Assembly (NCBI RefSeq): GCF_051414115.1
Contig: NZ_JBLKNZ010000002.1
Span: forward strand, 62,001-126,000
Direction: 5' to 3'
DNA: 64,000 nt
Origin: Halovenus marina
Lineage (GTDB): Archaea; Halobacteriota; Halobacteria; Halobacteriales; Haloarculaceae
Each line of letters starts with the position of its first letter. The first letter of the stretch is position 1. The position numbers and the translations under genes are program-made. The notes beneath the pieces were generated by a model. It was not told the DNA's origin, did not search any database, and saw only the letters and a program-made list of their open reading frames with translations. Below, piece after piece: positions 52,622 through 61,723 of the stretch.

Positions 52622-53311
52622 ATGGCATCCACCAATTCAATAACTGGTTTCACTTCGGATTTCCTCGATGACAATCGCGACCGGGCTCGTGAATTAGTCG
52701 ACTCGTACTATAATGACGAATTTCTATCAAGTATTGGCGATCCAACTGATGTGATCCTTAGCGAGTTCCCCGCGATCGCCTGGCGAGAACTCTACCTAGG
52801 GTGTCTCCCTCCGAACAAGCAAGTATATCTCATCTACGAACGGGGAGAACCGTTTGGACGAGATCGGGATTTGATCGTCGGTCTCAATAAACAAATCAAG
52901 GATGAATTCAAACATGCAAAGATTTTCACAAACTATCTCAGTCAATTCGGTGTTGATGTTGATCTGACCACTCATGAAGAAAGCGAGGAGATAATCCAGG
53001 CATGTCGGACAATGGTCGACCGCGACGAACCCCACCATATTGCTGCTGGATTCCAGTGTTCGACAGAAATTCGGGCAGCATTCATGGTTCAGAACCTCGC
53101 GGAATATATTGAACAAGAGTACCCGAATGTTGCAAACACATTAATGAAACACGTCGTTGCCGATGAGGGCGATCACCTTCACGTCGGTCGGCAGATCATC
53201 GAACGGTTTAGTAGTGATGATGAGACAGAGATGATGCAAACTATCACTGATGAAAAGTTCGAGAAAATCGATGCCGCAATGGCTGCCCGTTTTGAGGCAG
53301 CAACCAACTGA
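52622..53311 (+). CDS. Ferritin-like diiron protein, function unknown
   Basis: I chose ATG 52622 over ATG 52535 because a TTATTACAG box lies about 27 bp before it and the extra N-terminal residues are not acidic. The 229-residue protein has KDEFKHAKIF (E-x-x-H) and DEGDHLHVGRQ (E-x-x-H), with intervening helices. These two E-x-x-H motifs, one per helical pair, are the diiron ligands of ferritin-like or ribonucleotide-reductase R2-like folds. FPAIAWRELYLG and LVGLNKQIKDEFKH are further helices. Enzyme type and substrate cannot be told. It is followed 6 bp later by a small protein gene. Confidence 0.7.
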   Translation: MASTNSITGFTSDFLDDNRDRARELVDSYYNDEFLSSIGDPTDVILSEFPAIAWRELYLGCLPPNKQVYLIYERGEPFGRDRDLIVGLNKQIKDEFKHAKIFTNYLSQFGVDVDLTTHEESEEIIQACRTMVDRDEPHHIAAGFQCSTEIRAAFMVQNLAEYIEQEYPNVANTLMKHVVADEGDHLHVGRQIIERFSSDDETEMMQTITDEKFEKIDAAMAARFEAATN

Positions 53312-53317
53312 AGAATC

Positions 53318-53557
53318 ATGCCTGACAAACTCCAGTTTGACGAAAATACAACGATATCGGTCGCCCAACCAGAACAAATTGAGTCAGTTTCTATACAAAA
53401 TCTTTCATCCATCGCAGAGATAGAACATGAGGACGGTCACGTTACATCATTCGAGATTGATATTTCCAAATTAATAGACCAACTTACGATATACACTTCC
53501 ACTGAATCGCACCGATACGGTTGGAGACGCAAGTCAGATACTGACTTAAAAAAATAA
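53318..53557 (+). CDS. Small acidic protein co-encoded with the ferritin-like gene
   Basis: This 79-residue protein is made mostly of strands (TTISVAQPEQIESVSIQNLS, then GHVTSFEIDISKLIDQLTIYT) with a basic C-terminal tail. It begins 6 bp after the ferritin-like stop, so the two form an operon. No family is recognised. It may be a partner protein. Confidence 0.65.
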   Translation: MPDKLQFDENTTISVAQPEQIESVSIQNLSSIAEIEHEDGHVTSFEIDISKLIDQLTIYTSTESHRYGWRRKSDTDLKK

Positions 53558-53629
53558 GTCCCATAGAGTCACTGCTACTGTGACGTCCAATATTTGGCCA
53601 ATATCGCCTTTTGTTCTGAATACTTGACC

Positions 53630-55060
53630 CTACTCAAGCGAGATAGTGATATTTTTGATTTGAGTGAAATGTTCGACTGCTTGCTGGCCTTTCTCTCGGC
53701 CTATCCCACTCTTCTTGTAGCCGCCGAAAGGAGCCTGTGGAAACGTCGCTGGGTACTCGTTGACCGCGATACTTCCTGCTTCAAGATCACCAGCGACGCG
53801 GTGTGCTCGAGCTAGATTATCTGTCCACACCACGCCATATAGTCCATATTTGGTATCGTTCGCCCGTTTTACTGCCTCAGCCTCGTTCTCGAAACGGTAT
53901 GTCGCCACAACAGGTCCGAACACCTCTTCACAAGAGATTGGTGCATCGTCGGAGACTCCATCTATCAACGTTGGTGCGAAAAAGTGGCCACTCCCCTGAA
54001 CTTGTTCGCCTCCGGTGTGAACGGTTGCTCCGCTCTTCACCGCTTCAGAAACATATTCCTCGATCCGTTCAACCGCATTCGCTGAGATTACTGGACCGAC
54101 ATCTGGGTCTTCCTCGCCGGGACCAACGGTAAGTCCCTCGGTCCGTTCAATAAGTGCTCGTTGAAACTCACTATAAATATCATCATGTATGTATATTTTA
54201 GTTGGTGCAAAACATACCTGCCCAGCCAGCCAGAATGCCTTCGCGAGGTCATCCGCTGCTTTTTCTACGTCAGCGTCTTGGAATACAATAGCAGGATTTT
54301 TTCCGCCGAGTTCCGCCGTGACCGGAACGACATTCTCCGCTGCAGATTTCATCACTTTGATTCCACTGTCAACGGAGCCTGTGAATACATATTTAGCGAC
54401 TCGATTATCTTCGGTGAGTGGTTCCCCGGTTCGCTGGCCTTCACCAGGGACGACATTAAATACGCCGTCCGGAATTCCAGCCATCGAGGCGTACCGAGCT
54501 GCTTCAAGAACCGTAATTGGTGCAAGGGGTGACGGTTTGGCAACGACGGTGTTTCCACAGGCTAATGCTGGTGCAATACTCCGTGCGCAGAGTGTTAATG
54601 GGGCGTTCCAAGGAATAATGTGGCCAGTTACACCAAGTGGCTCTCGCTGTGTGTAGTCTAACCGATTCCCCGGAACTGGAATGGTTTCACCTTCGATCTT
54701 GTCGGTCAAACCAGCGTAGTACTCAAAGTATTTCGCGGCACCCTCTACAAGTTGCAACGCATCTGAGTGTGGTGCCCCATTTTCTACTGTTTTCAACTTC
54801 GCTAGACGTTCGTTGTTTTCTCGAAGTATTTCAGCTACTGAACGGAGAAGTTCTCCCCGCTCGGCAGGATCAACGTCAGCCCAGTCCTCTGCAGCAGATT
54901 CGGCTGACTTGACTGCGGCAACAACACCTGGGCGCCCAGCTTCGGTGAGGGAAGTGGTAGTTTCGCCAGTCCCTGGATTGGTGACATCGATCTCTCCAAT
55001 TCCGATGTCAGTGAACTCGCCATTAATGAATGAACCGTAGTGATCAAGCGGTGTGTCCAT
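53630..55060 (-). CDS. NAD(P)-dependent aldehyde dehydrogenase
   Basis: From ATG 55060 the protein is 476 residues; a TTG three codons upstream is less likely because a TATA-like box is placed for the ATG. Motifs are IIPWNAPLTL (cofactor Asn region), VTAELGGKNPAIVF (general-base Glu) and GQVCFAPTKIY (catalytic Cys). The C-terminus PQAPFGGYKKSGIGREKG completes the ALDH pattern. The enzyme oxidises an aldehyde to its acid. It is close to a GMC alcohol dehydrogenase, so it probably takes the aldehyde that enzyme makes. Substrate is unknown, but the family resembles semialdehyde and betaine-aldehyde types. Confidence 0.92.
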   Translation of the reverse strand: MDTPLDHYGSFINGEFTDIGIGEIDVTNPGTGETTTSLTEAGRPGVVAAVKSAESAAEDWADVDPAERGELLRSVAEILRENNERLAKLKTVENGAPHSDALQLVEGAAKYFEYYAGLTDKIEGETIPVPGNRLDYTQREPLGVTGHIIPWNAPLTLCARSIAPALACGNTVVAKPSPLAPITVLEAARYASMAGIPDGVFNVVPGEGQRTGEPLTEDNRVAKYVFTGSVDSGIKVMKSAAENVVPVTAELGGKNPAIVFQDADVEKAADDLAKAFWLAGQVCFAPTKIYIHDDIYSEFQRALIERTEGLTVGPGEEDPDVGPVISANAVERIEEYVSEAVKSGATVHTGGEQVQGSGHFFAPTLIDGVSDDAPISCEEVFGPVVATYRFENEAEAVKRANDTKYGLYGVVWTDNLARAHRVAGDLEAGSIAVNEYPATFPQAPFGGYKKSGIGREKGQQAVEHFTQIKNITISLE

Positions 55061-55082
55061 AGGAAACAATATTCAAGCGCCA

Positions 55083-55090
55083 CCATATAA
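55083..55090 (-). promoter_or_regulatory. TATA-like box for aldehyde dehydrogenase
   Basis: TTATATGG on the minus strand lies 23-30 bp before the ATG at 55060, consistent with a leaderless transcript. Confidence 0.55.
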
Positions 55091-55266
55091 CCTGTGCCGC
55101 AATTCTCGTTGATCTCTTCCTTTCTGAGATTCTATCTTCATCCCGTGCAATTTCAGAAATATCGTCACGTGACTGCTATAGAAAATTGCCGTTCAGTACC
55201 ACAGTCTCAGCGAATATCAATTGAGCAAGGGGGTTGAATCAAGTCAGCATTTTATGGTTGTACAGA

Positions 55267-56457
55267 CTATTGTGAGGGGATTGGATCGCTGATAAACTCA
55301 TTCTGGCTTTGGAGTTCCCCATCCTCCATAACCCAGTTATTGACAACCATTTGAAAACCTTCGTTATGCCCGTGTTCGCCAAAGTTTATATTGAAGCCAT
55401 TTGCGCCGTCCAAGTTCAAATCACGGAGAGCAGAGGCAATCTCAGATGGCTCTAATGAATCTGCCTCGTTCATCGCACTAGCGAGTGCATAGTTACAGTC
55501 GAAGCCAATAACATGAGGTGCGCTAAGCGTACCATCGATGGACTCTTGAAGGCGTTGAGATAGTGGAGTGGAGAGGTCTGCACCCCAGTGGTAAACATTT
55601 TCCAGGTTCTCTCCTAGGGCTGGCCTCAGACCAGTGCTTGCATAGAACAGGTCTCCCATCATTAGCAATTCGTCCGGTAATCCGAGTTCGTGAGCCTGAT
55701 TAATGAGCGACACACCGCTCCCAGAGGGATACGGGAAGAATAATGCCTCAGTTGTATCGGTATCAATCTGATTCAATTCTGGCTGGAAATTGTCGTTTTC
55801 AGGATGGGGGACTAAGAACGTATCATCGATTGTAATACCATAATCAGAAGCATGCTCTTGCAGAGCATTAGCCACGGAACGACCATATGCGTAGTCACCT
55901 GTCAGTACAGCCAAATTAGATATATCTTTAGATTCGAGGAACTGTAGTGCCCCGATACTCACTTGTTCATTACTTCCCACCAAGCGGAAGGAGTACTCAG
56001 AGTTCTCATCCGTAATCTCGGGTGCACCTGCGACCGGTGCGATATGTGGAACTCCTTCATCTTCAATACGTTCCTTAATTCCAAGCACAACATGACTATT
56101 CAGTGTTCCCGTCAACGCCGGAACCCCATCTTCGATGAGCCCTTGTATGAGGCTACGGGCCTCTTCTATCGATCCAGCGGTATCATCTACAGAGATACCC
56201 GAAAGGTCTGGATCCATTTCTTCATTAATTATCTGTTCTGAGGTACCTGAGATCTCATCTATTTGCTGGCCCCATTCTGAGACTGGCCCCGTTAGTGATG
56301 TCGTTACGCCAATAGAGCGCTCCCAATCTGATTCGCCACCACCAATAGCGCTACATCCTGCAAGTCCTGTGAGAGCGGCTGTACTCGCTGCACCGACAAT
56401 CTTTATAGTTGTTCGACGGTCAATACTATCAACAGCCTGTCTATTACCATCAACCAT
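55267..56457 (-). CDS. Branched-chain-type ABC transporter substrate-binding protein (Tat lipoprotein)
   Basis: From ATG 56457 the protein is 396 residues. The N-terminus DRRTTIKIVGAASTAALTGLAGC has a twin-arginine motif followed by a lipobox ending in Cys, so it is exported folded by Tat and lipid-anchored, as is usual in haloarchaea. The mature part has the type I periplasmic-binding (Peripla_BP_6) pattern, with TTSLTGPVSEWGQQ, VPALTGTLNSHVVLG and AVLTGDYAYGRSVANALQ. It is divergent from livG and serves the four-gene transporter downstream of that promoter. It should bind amino acids, urea or short amides. The upstream ATG at 56502 would add a hydrophobic extension and is unlikely. Confidence 0.88.
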   Translation of the reverse strand: MVDGNRQAVDSIDRRTTIKIVGAASTAALTGLAGCSAIGGGESDWERSIGVTTSLTGPVSEWGQQIDEISGTSEQIINEEMDPDLSGISVDDTAGSIEEARSLIQGLIEDGVPALTGTLNSHVVLGIKERIEDEGVPHIAPVAGAPEITDENSEYSFRLVGSNEQVSIGALQFLESKDISNLAVLTGDYAYGRSVANALQEHASDYGITIDDTFLVPHPENDNFQPELNQIDTDTTEALFFPYPSGSGVSLINQAHELGLPDELLMMGDLFYASTGLRPALGENLENVYHWGADLSTPLSQRLQESIDGTLSAPHVIGFDCNYALASAMNEADSLEPSEIASALRDLNLDGANGFNINFGEHGHNEGFQMVVNNWVMEDGELQSQNEFISDPIPSQ

Positions 56458-56480
56458 GGTATTGCTAAACACAGTCACCC

Positions 56481-56488
56481 ATATAAAG
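56481..56488 (-). promoter_or_regulatory. TATA-like box for the substrate-binding protein
   Basis: CTTTATAT on the minus strand is 24-31 bp before the ATG at 56457 and fits a leaderless start. Confidence 0.6.
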
Positions 56489-56742
56489 ATGGGTGTTATC
56501 ACGGCTGTTTCTGTGGTCTCAGAAGTTCATGCAGCTTGAAAGTGTGAGTATCGTTTATTGACATAAAAGTGATAAATAAGTATAGATAATAGAAACCTTT
56601 TTTCCACCATCGATGGTTCACTCATACCATGGTATTGAATAGCATTCAAAGCAGCCGATCATCGACGACGTGGTTTTCTCGTAACTGTGTCGGAAAAGAT
56701 CAGACTATAGCGATGTCCCTACCATGACTTGCACTCAAAATT

Positions 56743-57444
56743 ATGCTACTACATACTAACGAATTGACCAAGACATTCGGAGGTATCACCGCTCTCTGGA
56801 AACTTTCGATTAAGGTACAAAAAGAGGAGATAACAGGACTAATCGGGCCAAACGGTGCAGGCAAAACCACACTTTTCAACGTTATTACCGGTATGCCCCC
56901 GGATGAGGGTCAAGTTATGTTTGGGGAGACAGATATCACCGGCCGATCTGGCCATGAGATCTGTCATCATGGTATCGGACGAACTTTTCAAACACCGCAA
57001 CCATTCCAACAACTCACTGTAGAAAGAAATCTCCAGTTAGCGCAGCGGTTCGGAACCAAAGAGGACTCTCCAACATACTCTATTGATAACATTCTTGAAA
57101 CCTTTGACCTTGATGAGCGACGTGATAGCAACCCAGATACACTTCAGCTGATGGAGCGTAAATATCTGGATATCGCCCGAGCACTGATGACAGAACCGGA
57201 TCTTCTGCTTCTCGACGAAATTATGGCAGGGCTGAATGCTTCGGATAAGAATGAAATGATTGATGTTATCCATGATCTCCATGACCGATACAGTATTGAT
57301 TTCTTTATTGTTGAGCATGATCTCCGCGTCATGCGGAAGGTTTCAGACCGACTCATCGCGATAAACCAGGGAGAATTGTTAGCATCTGGTAGTCCAGAAA
57401 CAGTCCTGGATACTGGCTCCGTCAAGGAGGCATATGTTGGATGA
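56743..57444 (+). CDS. livG: ABC transporter ATP-binding protein, LivG type
   Basis: This 233-residue ATPase has Walker A GPNGAGKTT and Walker B LLLLDEIMAGLN. The signature region is TLQLMERKYLDIARAL in place of the canonical LSGGQ, with the G replaced by M. LivG-type ATPases often have an LPLGxRRxLE variant, so this is a further degenerate version. It is the first of four co-oriented genes, and the stop overlaps the livF start (ATGA at 57441). With LivF, LivH, LivM and the divergent binding protein it forms a branched-chain-amino-acid-type importer. Confidence 0.9.
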   Translation: MLLHTNELTKTFGGITALWKLSIKVQKEEITGLIGPNGAGKTTLFNVITGMPPDEGQVMFGETDITGRSGHEICHHGIGRTFQTPQPFQQLTVERNLQLAQRFGTKEDSPTYSIDNILETFDLDERRDSNPDTLQLMERKYLDIARALMTEPDLLLLDEIMAGLNASDKNEMIDVIHDLHDRYSIDFFIVEHDLRVMRKVSDRLIAINQGELLASGSPETVLDTGSVKEAYVG

Positions 57445-58157
57445 CAGAACTCCTACGATGTTCAGACTTAGAGGCAGGATATGGCGAGATCAAGGTGATA
57501 AAAAACCTGTCAATAGCGCTCAATAGTGGTGAAATTCTCTCGATCATCGGGCCAAACGGTGCAGGAAAGACAACACTAATGAACACGATTATTGGAGTCT
57601 TGACTCCCTCCGCTGGAACGATTGAATTTAATGGAACAGAAATCACCAGCCAATCACCATCCGATCGAGTCTCTATGGGACTTACGCTCGTCCCGGAGGA
57701 ACGACACCTCTTCCGGGATATGTCCGTCCGCGAAAATCTGCTCCTCGGTGCATACACAAAACGCGATGGGAAGCGTGACGAGAGATTGAAACGAGTCTAC
57801 AATCTGTTTCCTCGGTTGGATGAGCGTCAAGAACAGGATGCAGGAACTCTCAGTGGAGGAGAAGCACAGATGCTCACGATTGGGCGGAGTCTCATGTCTG
57901 ATCCAGACGTACTACTGCTGGATGAACCCTCACTTGGTCTGGCACCGAAGCTCATCCCCGAGGTCTTCGATCAGATCATGGAAATAAACAACGAAGGAGT
58001 ATCCGTTATTCTCGTTGAACAGCGCGCCAAAGACGCTCTCAAGATTGCGGATCGAGGTTCGTTACTGGAGAATGGGGAAATCACCCTCAAGGGTTCCGCA
58101 GATAGGCTCCTGAATGATGATGCAGTAATTGAGAAGTACCTCGGAGGAGGGAGCTGA
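57441..58157 (+). CDS. livF: ABC transporter ATP-binding protein, LivF type
   Basis: This 238-residue ATPase has Walker A GPNGAGKTT, a standard signature LSGGEAQML and Walker B VLLLDEPSLGL. It pairs with LivG as the second ATPase of the importer. It overlaps livG by 4 bp and stops one base before the livH ATG at 58159. Confidence 0.92.
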   Translation: MTELLRCSDLEAGYGEIKVIKNLSIALNSGEILSIIGPNGAGKTTLMNTIIGVLTPSAGTIEFNGTEITSQSPSDRVSMGLTLVPEERHLFRDMSVRENLLLGAYTKRDGKRDERLKRVYNLFPRLDERQEQDAGTLSGGEAQMLTIGRSLMSDPDVLLLDEPSLGLAPKLIPEVFDQIMEINNEGVSVILVEQRAKDALKIADRGSLLENGEITLKGSADRLLNDDAVIEKYLGGGS

Positions 58158-58158
58158 T

Positions 58159-59028
58159 ATGGTTTTTAATACACTTGGTGCCGCCACCCTTGAGGGATTC
58201 ATCTTTGGCAGCCTAATTGCCCTAACAGCGGTCGGCCTTACACTCATCTTTGGTATTCTGGAAGTTCCAAATTTCGCCCAGGGAGAGTTCGCAGCGTTAG
58301 CGGCCTTCCTAACAATATCTCTGACAGGGATAGGTTCTCCCCTCCTCTTGAGTGTGTTTCTGGCTCTAGCTGCCACATTTGTCGCCGGTGTAGTTATGGA
58401 ACGGGCAGTTATCTCGCACTTTTACGAACGTGAGCGGTTTTTCCTCCTTTCGTTCTTTGCCACGTTCGCGATCACCCTGCTATTCTCTGATCTATTACGG
58501 AATATCTACGGTTCGTCCTTCTACCAGATCGAGACACCTGATTTCCCAATTCTCTTCATTTTTGGGACCTCAATTTCCACACTCAGATTGGCAGCAGCAG
58601 GCATCGCTATCTTGGTTCTGGTTGGGCTCTATCTCTTGACGAACCGGACGTATATCGGCATGTCAATGAGAGCGATCGCTAGCAGCGAAGATGGTGCGAC
58701 ACTTGTCGGAATTAATAAAACAAAGATTTCGATGTTCACATTTGGTCTCGGAGCAGTAATAACGGGGGTTACGGGGATTCTCTACGCGATGATTTTTTCA
58801 GCTTCATATAACATGGGTTTTGAATTCTCATCGTTTGCGTTCATAATTGTTGTCGTCGGTGGCGTAGGAAGTTTCTATGGCACTATTGCCGCGAGTATTC
58901 TTGTCGGATTAATCCAGAGTTACACAGCCTACTTTATTGGGAGTCGTTACCGACTGATCGTGATGTTCGGGATACTTATGCTAATTCTCATCTGGAAGCC
59001 TACGGGTTTTCAGGGGAGGGAACTATGA
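58159..59028 (+). CDS. livH: ABC transporter permease, LivH type
   Basis: From ATG 58159 the protein is 289 residues; an ATG at 58129 would overlap livF by 29 bp and is less likely. It has eight hydrophobic segments and a conserved loop GMSMRAIASSEDGATLVGIN typical of LivH permeases. It overlaps livM by 4 bp (59025). Confidence 0.88.
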   Translation: MVFNTLGAATLEGFIFGSLIALTAVGLTLIFGILEVPNFAQGEFAALAAFLTISLTGIGSPLLLSVFLALAATFVAGVVMERAVISHFYERERFFLLSFFATFAITLLFSDLLRNIYGSSFYQIETPDFPILFIFGTSISTLRLAAAGIAILVLVGLYLLTNRTYIGMSMRAIASSEDGATLVGINKTKISMFTFGLGAVITGVTGILYAMIFSASYNMGFEFSSFAFIIVVVGGVGSFYGTIAASILVGLIQSYTAYFIGSRYRLIVMFGILMLILIWKPTGFQGREL

Positions 59029-59990
59029 GTAAGCAAAACGAGTCCTTCCTGTCCAGAGTCCCTGTGCGTCTGGGCTATAAAAAGATGGGGATCGCTATTG
59101 TCAGCTTAGTACTTGTTGCTCTGCCATTTTTCGTATCGCTCAGCCAGCTCTATCTTATGACTCTGGCACTTGTATTCGGAATCCTTGCGTTTTCCGCTAT
59201 CATTCCAATCGGCTACGCAGAAGAGTTGATTCTCGCACAGGGGGCATTATTCGGTGTCGGAGCATATACTTATGTGATGACCGTTCAGCGAGGTGTCCCC
59301 ACTTGGATAGCGCTTGTTCTTGCAATAGCAGGCGGTGCTGTAGCTGCGTACATACTTGGTCGCCCCTCGCTACGAGCTCATGGGATCTATCTTGGAATTA
59401 TTACGTTGGCGTTCAACGAGATCTTCGTGATCGCACTTGATCTCTATCCTAACATCTTCGGCGGAAGTAAGGGATTTACCGCCCAGAATCTGGCCTTTCC
59501 GGAGTTTCTCACAAATGCAATTCCTATTGAGGGGGTATACTACTACCTGATCTTAATCGTGTATGCGGGTGTGCTCGTTCTTATGTCACGATCTCTCTCT
59601 GGAGACTTTGGCGGAACGCTATTCGCCCTTCAAGAGAACGAAGAGGTGGCTGGTTCCATCGGTATTAATGTTTTCCGCTACCGGCTTTACACGTTCGTCA
59701 TCACCGGTGCTCTCTGCGGACTTGCTGGCGGTCTATATGCACCGCTAAATGGCTATATTGCACCGACAATGTTTGACCTCTCAGCAACGGTCGATATCAT
59801 TCTCGCCGGTGTTGTTGGCGGGATTACGATCCCTGCAGGGAGTTTTATTGGTGGGTTATTTGTCACATTTCCCCCGGAATACCTCCGATTCATCTCGGAC
59901 ATTCGCCTGTTCGTATACGGAACGGCGCTGTTGGTGTTACTGATCTATCTCCCCGAGGGACTAGGTGGCTGGCTTCGGAACCGATTCTAA
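59025..59990 (+). CDS. livM: ABC transporter permease, LivM type
   Basis: This 321-residue protein has about nine hydrophobic segments. RPSLRAHGIYLGIITLAFNEIF and LFALQENEEVAGSIGINVFRYRL are typical of LivM permeases. It ends the transporter operon, 150 bp before the GMC oxidoreductase. Confidence 0.88.
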   Translation: MSKQNESFLSRVPVRLGYKKMGIAIVSLVLVALPFFVSLSQLYLMTLALVFGILAFSAIIPIGYAEELILAQGALFGVGAYTYVMTVQRGVPTWIALVLAIAGGAVAAYILGRPSLRAHGIYLGIITLAFNEIFVIALDLYPNIFGGSKGFTAQNLAFPEFLTNAIPIEGVYYYLILIVYAGVLVLMSRSLSGDFGGTLFALQENEEVAGSIGINVFRYRLYTFVITGALCGLAGGLYAPLNGYIAPTMFDLSATVDIILAGVVGGITIPAGSFIGGLFVTFPPEYLRFISDIRLFVYGTALLVLLIYLPEGLGGWLRNRF

Positions 59991-60083
59991 CTCGACCGAA
60001 CTCACTGTTTTCTGGCTGTTAATTGAATAGACAAGGAAGATGACGTATCTGAACTTCCCCATTCGATCAACAATACATATTTA

Positions 60084-60099
60084 TGAAAGTCGACTTTCA
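60084..60099. promoter_or_regulatory. Perfect 16-bp palindrome, candidate operator for the GMC oxidoreductase
   Basis: TGAAAGTCGACTTTCA is a perfect 16-bp palindrome 42 bp before the GTG at 60142. AATACATATTTAT lies just upstream (60072-60084) and TTTATGG at 60110-60117; either could be the TATA box. The dyad is well placed for an operator bound by a dimeric repressor or activator. Confidence 0.6.
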
Positions 60100-60141
60100 C
60101 TCCTCCTTGGATTTATGGTTTAGTGCTCTGATTCTCCATGA

Positions 60142-61683
60142 GTGAACGCTCAACACACCACATACGACTACATTATTGTCGGAGCAGGTACAGCAGGCTG
60201 TACGTTGGCCAATCGGCTTTCCGCTGATCCCAATAACCAAGTTCTCGTTCTGGAGGCGGGTCGACCGGACGACGATGAACGTATCTCTGACCCAACTGCA
60301 TATACGGAACTGTTCAAAACAGACCGCGACTGGGAGTACTACACCGAACCCCAAGAGGAACTCAACGGGCGTCGAATCTACTGGCCCCGAGGCAAGACTC
60401 TGGGCGGTACCAGTTCGATCAACGCGATGATCTATCTCCGTGGACATCCATATGATTACAACCACTGGGCGTCAGTCGGAAACGACGGTTGGGAATGGGA
60501 CACGGTTCTTCAGTATTTCAAGCAGGTTGAAAATACAGAAGCAGGGGATCCTGCGTATCGAGGGCAGAACGGACAACTCAATATCACTCGTTCGGATTCC
60601 CCTCATGAATTGGCTGAGACGTTTGTCGAGGCGGGTTCCTCTGTGGGTCTTCCCCATCTAGACGATTTTAATGGACTCACACAAGAGGGGGTTAGCATCT
60701 TTGAGATGACTAAGAAGGATGGGCAGCGACATAGCGCAGCAGATGCCTATCTGAAACCGGTGCTGGATCGGCCGAATCTTGACGTTAAGACCAGTGCTGA
60801 AGTAACCCAAATTCAGTTTACCGGGACACAGGCTAGAGGTTTGACCTACCAGCAGGACGGGACGACCCACCAAGTAGATGCAACCTCGGAAGTGATAATC
60901 TGTGGTGGAGCAATAAACTCACCACAGTTGCTTATGCTGTCTGGAGTTGGGCCTGCCGATCACCTACGTGAGCACGACATCGAAATCGTCACTGATAGTC
61001 CTGGAGTTGGACGAAATCTCCACGATCATGTCCTCATGTGGTTGAATTACGAGTTAGATGAGTCCTCAGACCTCTATAGTCGTTCCTCGACACGAGCCAT
61101 GTCTGAGGCAGGAGCCTGTGTTAGAAGTGATCCGGATCTCCCCGCACCCGATCTGTTAATTACTGTCGCTCCGGGCTACCGAGAGGTGCCGAGCCAATCT
61201 ACCCCCGAAGGGGATGGATTTGCTATTGCTGTTGCCCTTCTCCGTCCGAAGAGCCGTGGACGGATCACTCTGCAATCGACGGATCGATCAGATAATCCTG
61301 TAATTGAGCCAAATTATTTTAACCATGAGAAAGATTTCGAAGCGATGGTAGAAGGTGTGAGACAAAGCCTCGAGATCGTTGAGGCTAACCCCCTCTCAAA
61401 CCATCGTGGCACAGAACTTGCGTCATGGTCTCCTAGCCCCTCTGATGAAGCGATTACCAAGTATATTCGGGCAAACGCTGGTACATTCTGGCACCCCGTT
61501 GGAACCTGTAAAATGGGCACTGATTCGATGGCTGTTGTCGACGAGCAACTCCACGTCCGAGGCGTCGAGAATCTCCGTGTTGTTGACGCTTCGATCATGC
61601 CAACGATTATTGGTGGTGCTCCGAACGCACCCACGTTCATGATCGCTGAGAAGGCAGCAGATGCAATCCTTTCAGCTAATTAG
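60142..61683 (+). CDS. GMC-family oxidoreductase (choline-dehydrogenase type)
   Basis: This 513-residue protein starts at a GTG (the nearby ATG at 60138 is out of frame). It has the FAD motif YIIVGAGTAGCTLANRLS near the N-terminus, then YWPRGKTLGGTSSINAMIYLRG. The C-terminal signature has GTFWHPVGTCKMG (catalytic His) and VVDASIMPTIIGGAPNAPT. This is a full-length GMC oxidoreductase, which oxidises an alcohol to an aldehyde (for example choline to betaine aldehyde). It probably feeds the aldehyde dehydrogenase at 53630. The C-terminal alcohol-oxidising residues are intact. A palindromic operator-like site precedes it. Confidence 0.92.
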   Translation: MNAQHTTYDYIIVGAGTAGCTLANRLSADPNNQVLVLEAGRPDDDERISDPTAYTELFKTDRDWEYYTEPQEELNGRRIYWPRGKTLGGTSSINAMIYLRGHPYDYNHWASVGNDGWEWDTVLQYFKQVENTEAGDPAYRGQNGQLNITRSDSPHELAETFVEAGSSVGLPHLDDFNGLTQEGVSIFEMTKKDGQRHSAADAYLKPVLDRPNLDVKTSAEVTQIQFTGTQARGLTYQQDGTTHQVDATSEVIICGGAINSPQLLMLSGVGPADHLREHDIEIVTDSPGVGRNLHDHVLMWLNYELDESSDLYSRSSTRAMSEAGACVRSDPDLPAPDLLITVAPGYREVPSQSTPEGDGFAIAVALLRPKSRGRITLQSTDRSDNPVIEPNYFNHEKDFEAMVEGVRQSLEIVEANPLSNHRGTELASWSPSPSDEAITKYIRANAGTFWHPVGTCKMGTDSMAVVDEQLHVRGVENLRVVDASIMPTIIGGAPNAPTFMIAEKAADAILSAN

Positions 61684-61723
61684 GAACCCAGGGAGTTATC
61701 CGATTATCCTTAGAGTTACACGC

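Noticed and set aside
56743..57444. LivG considered as a pseudogene because LSGGQ is absent
   Set aside because: The frame is intact, coupled to livF, and degenerate signature loops are normal in LivG-type ATPases.
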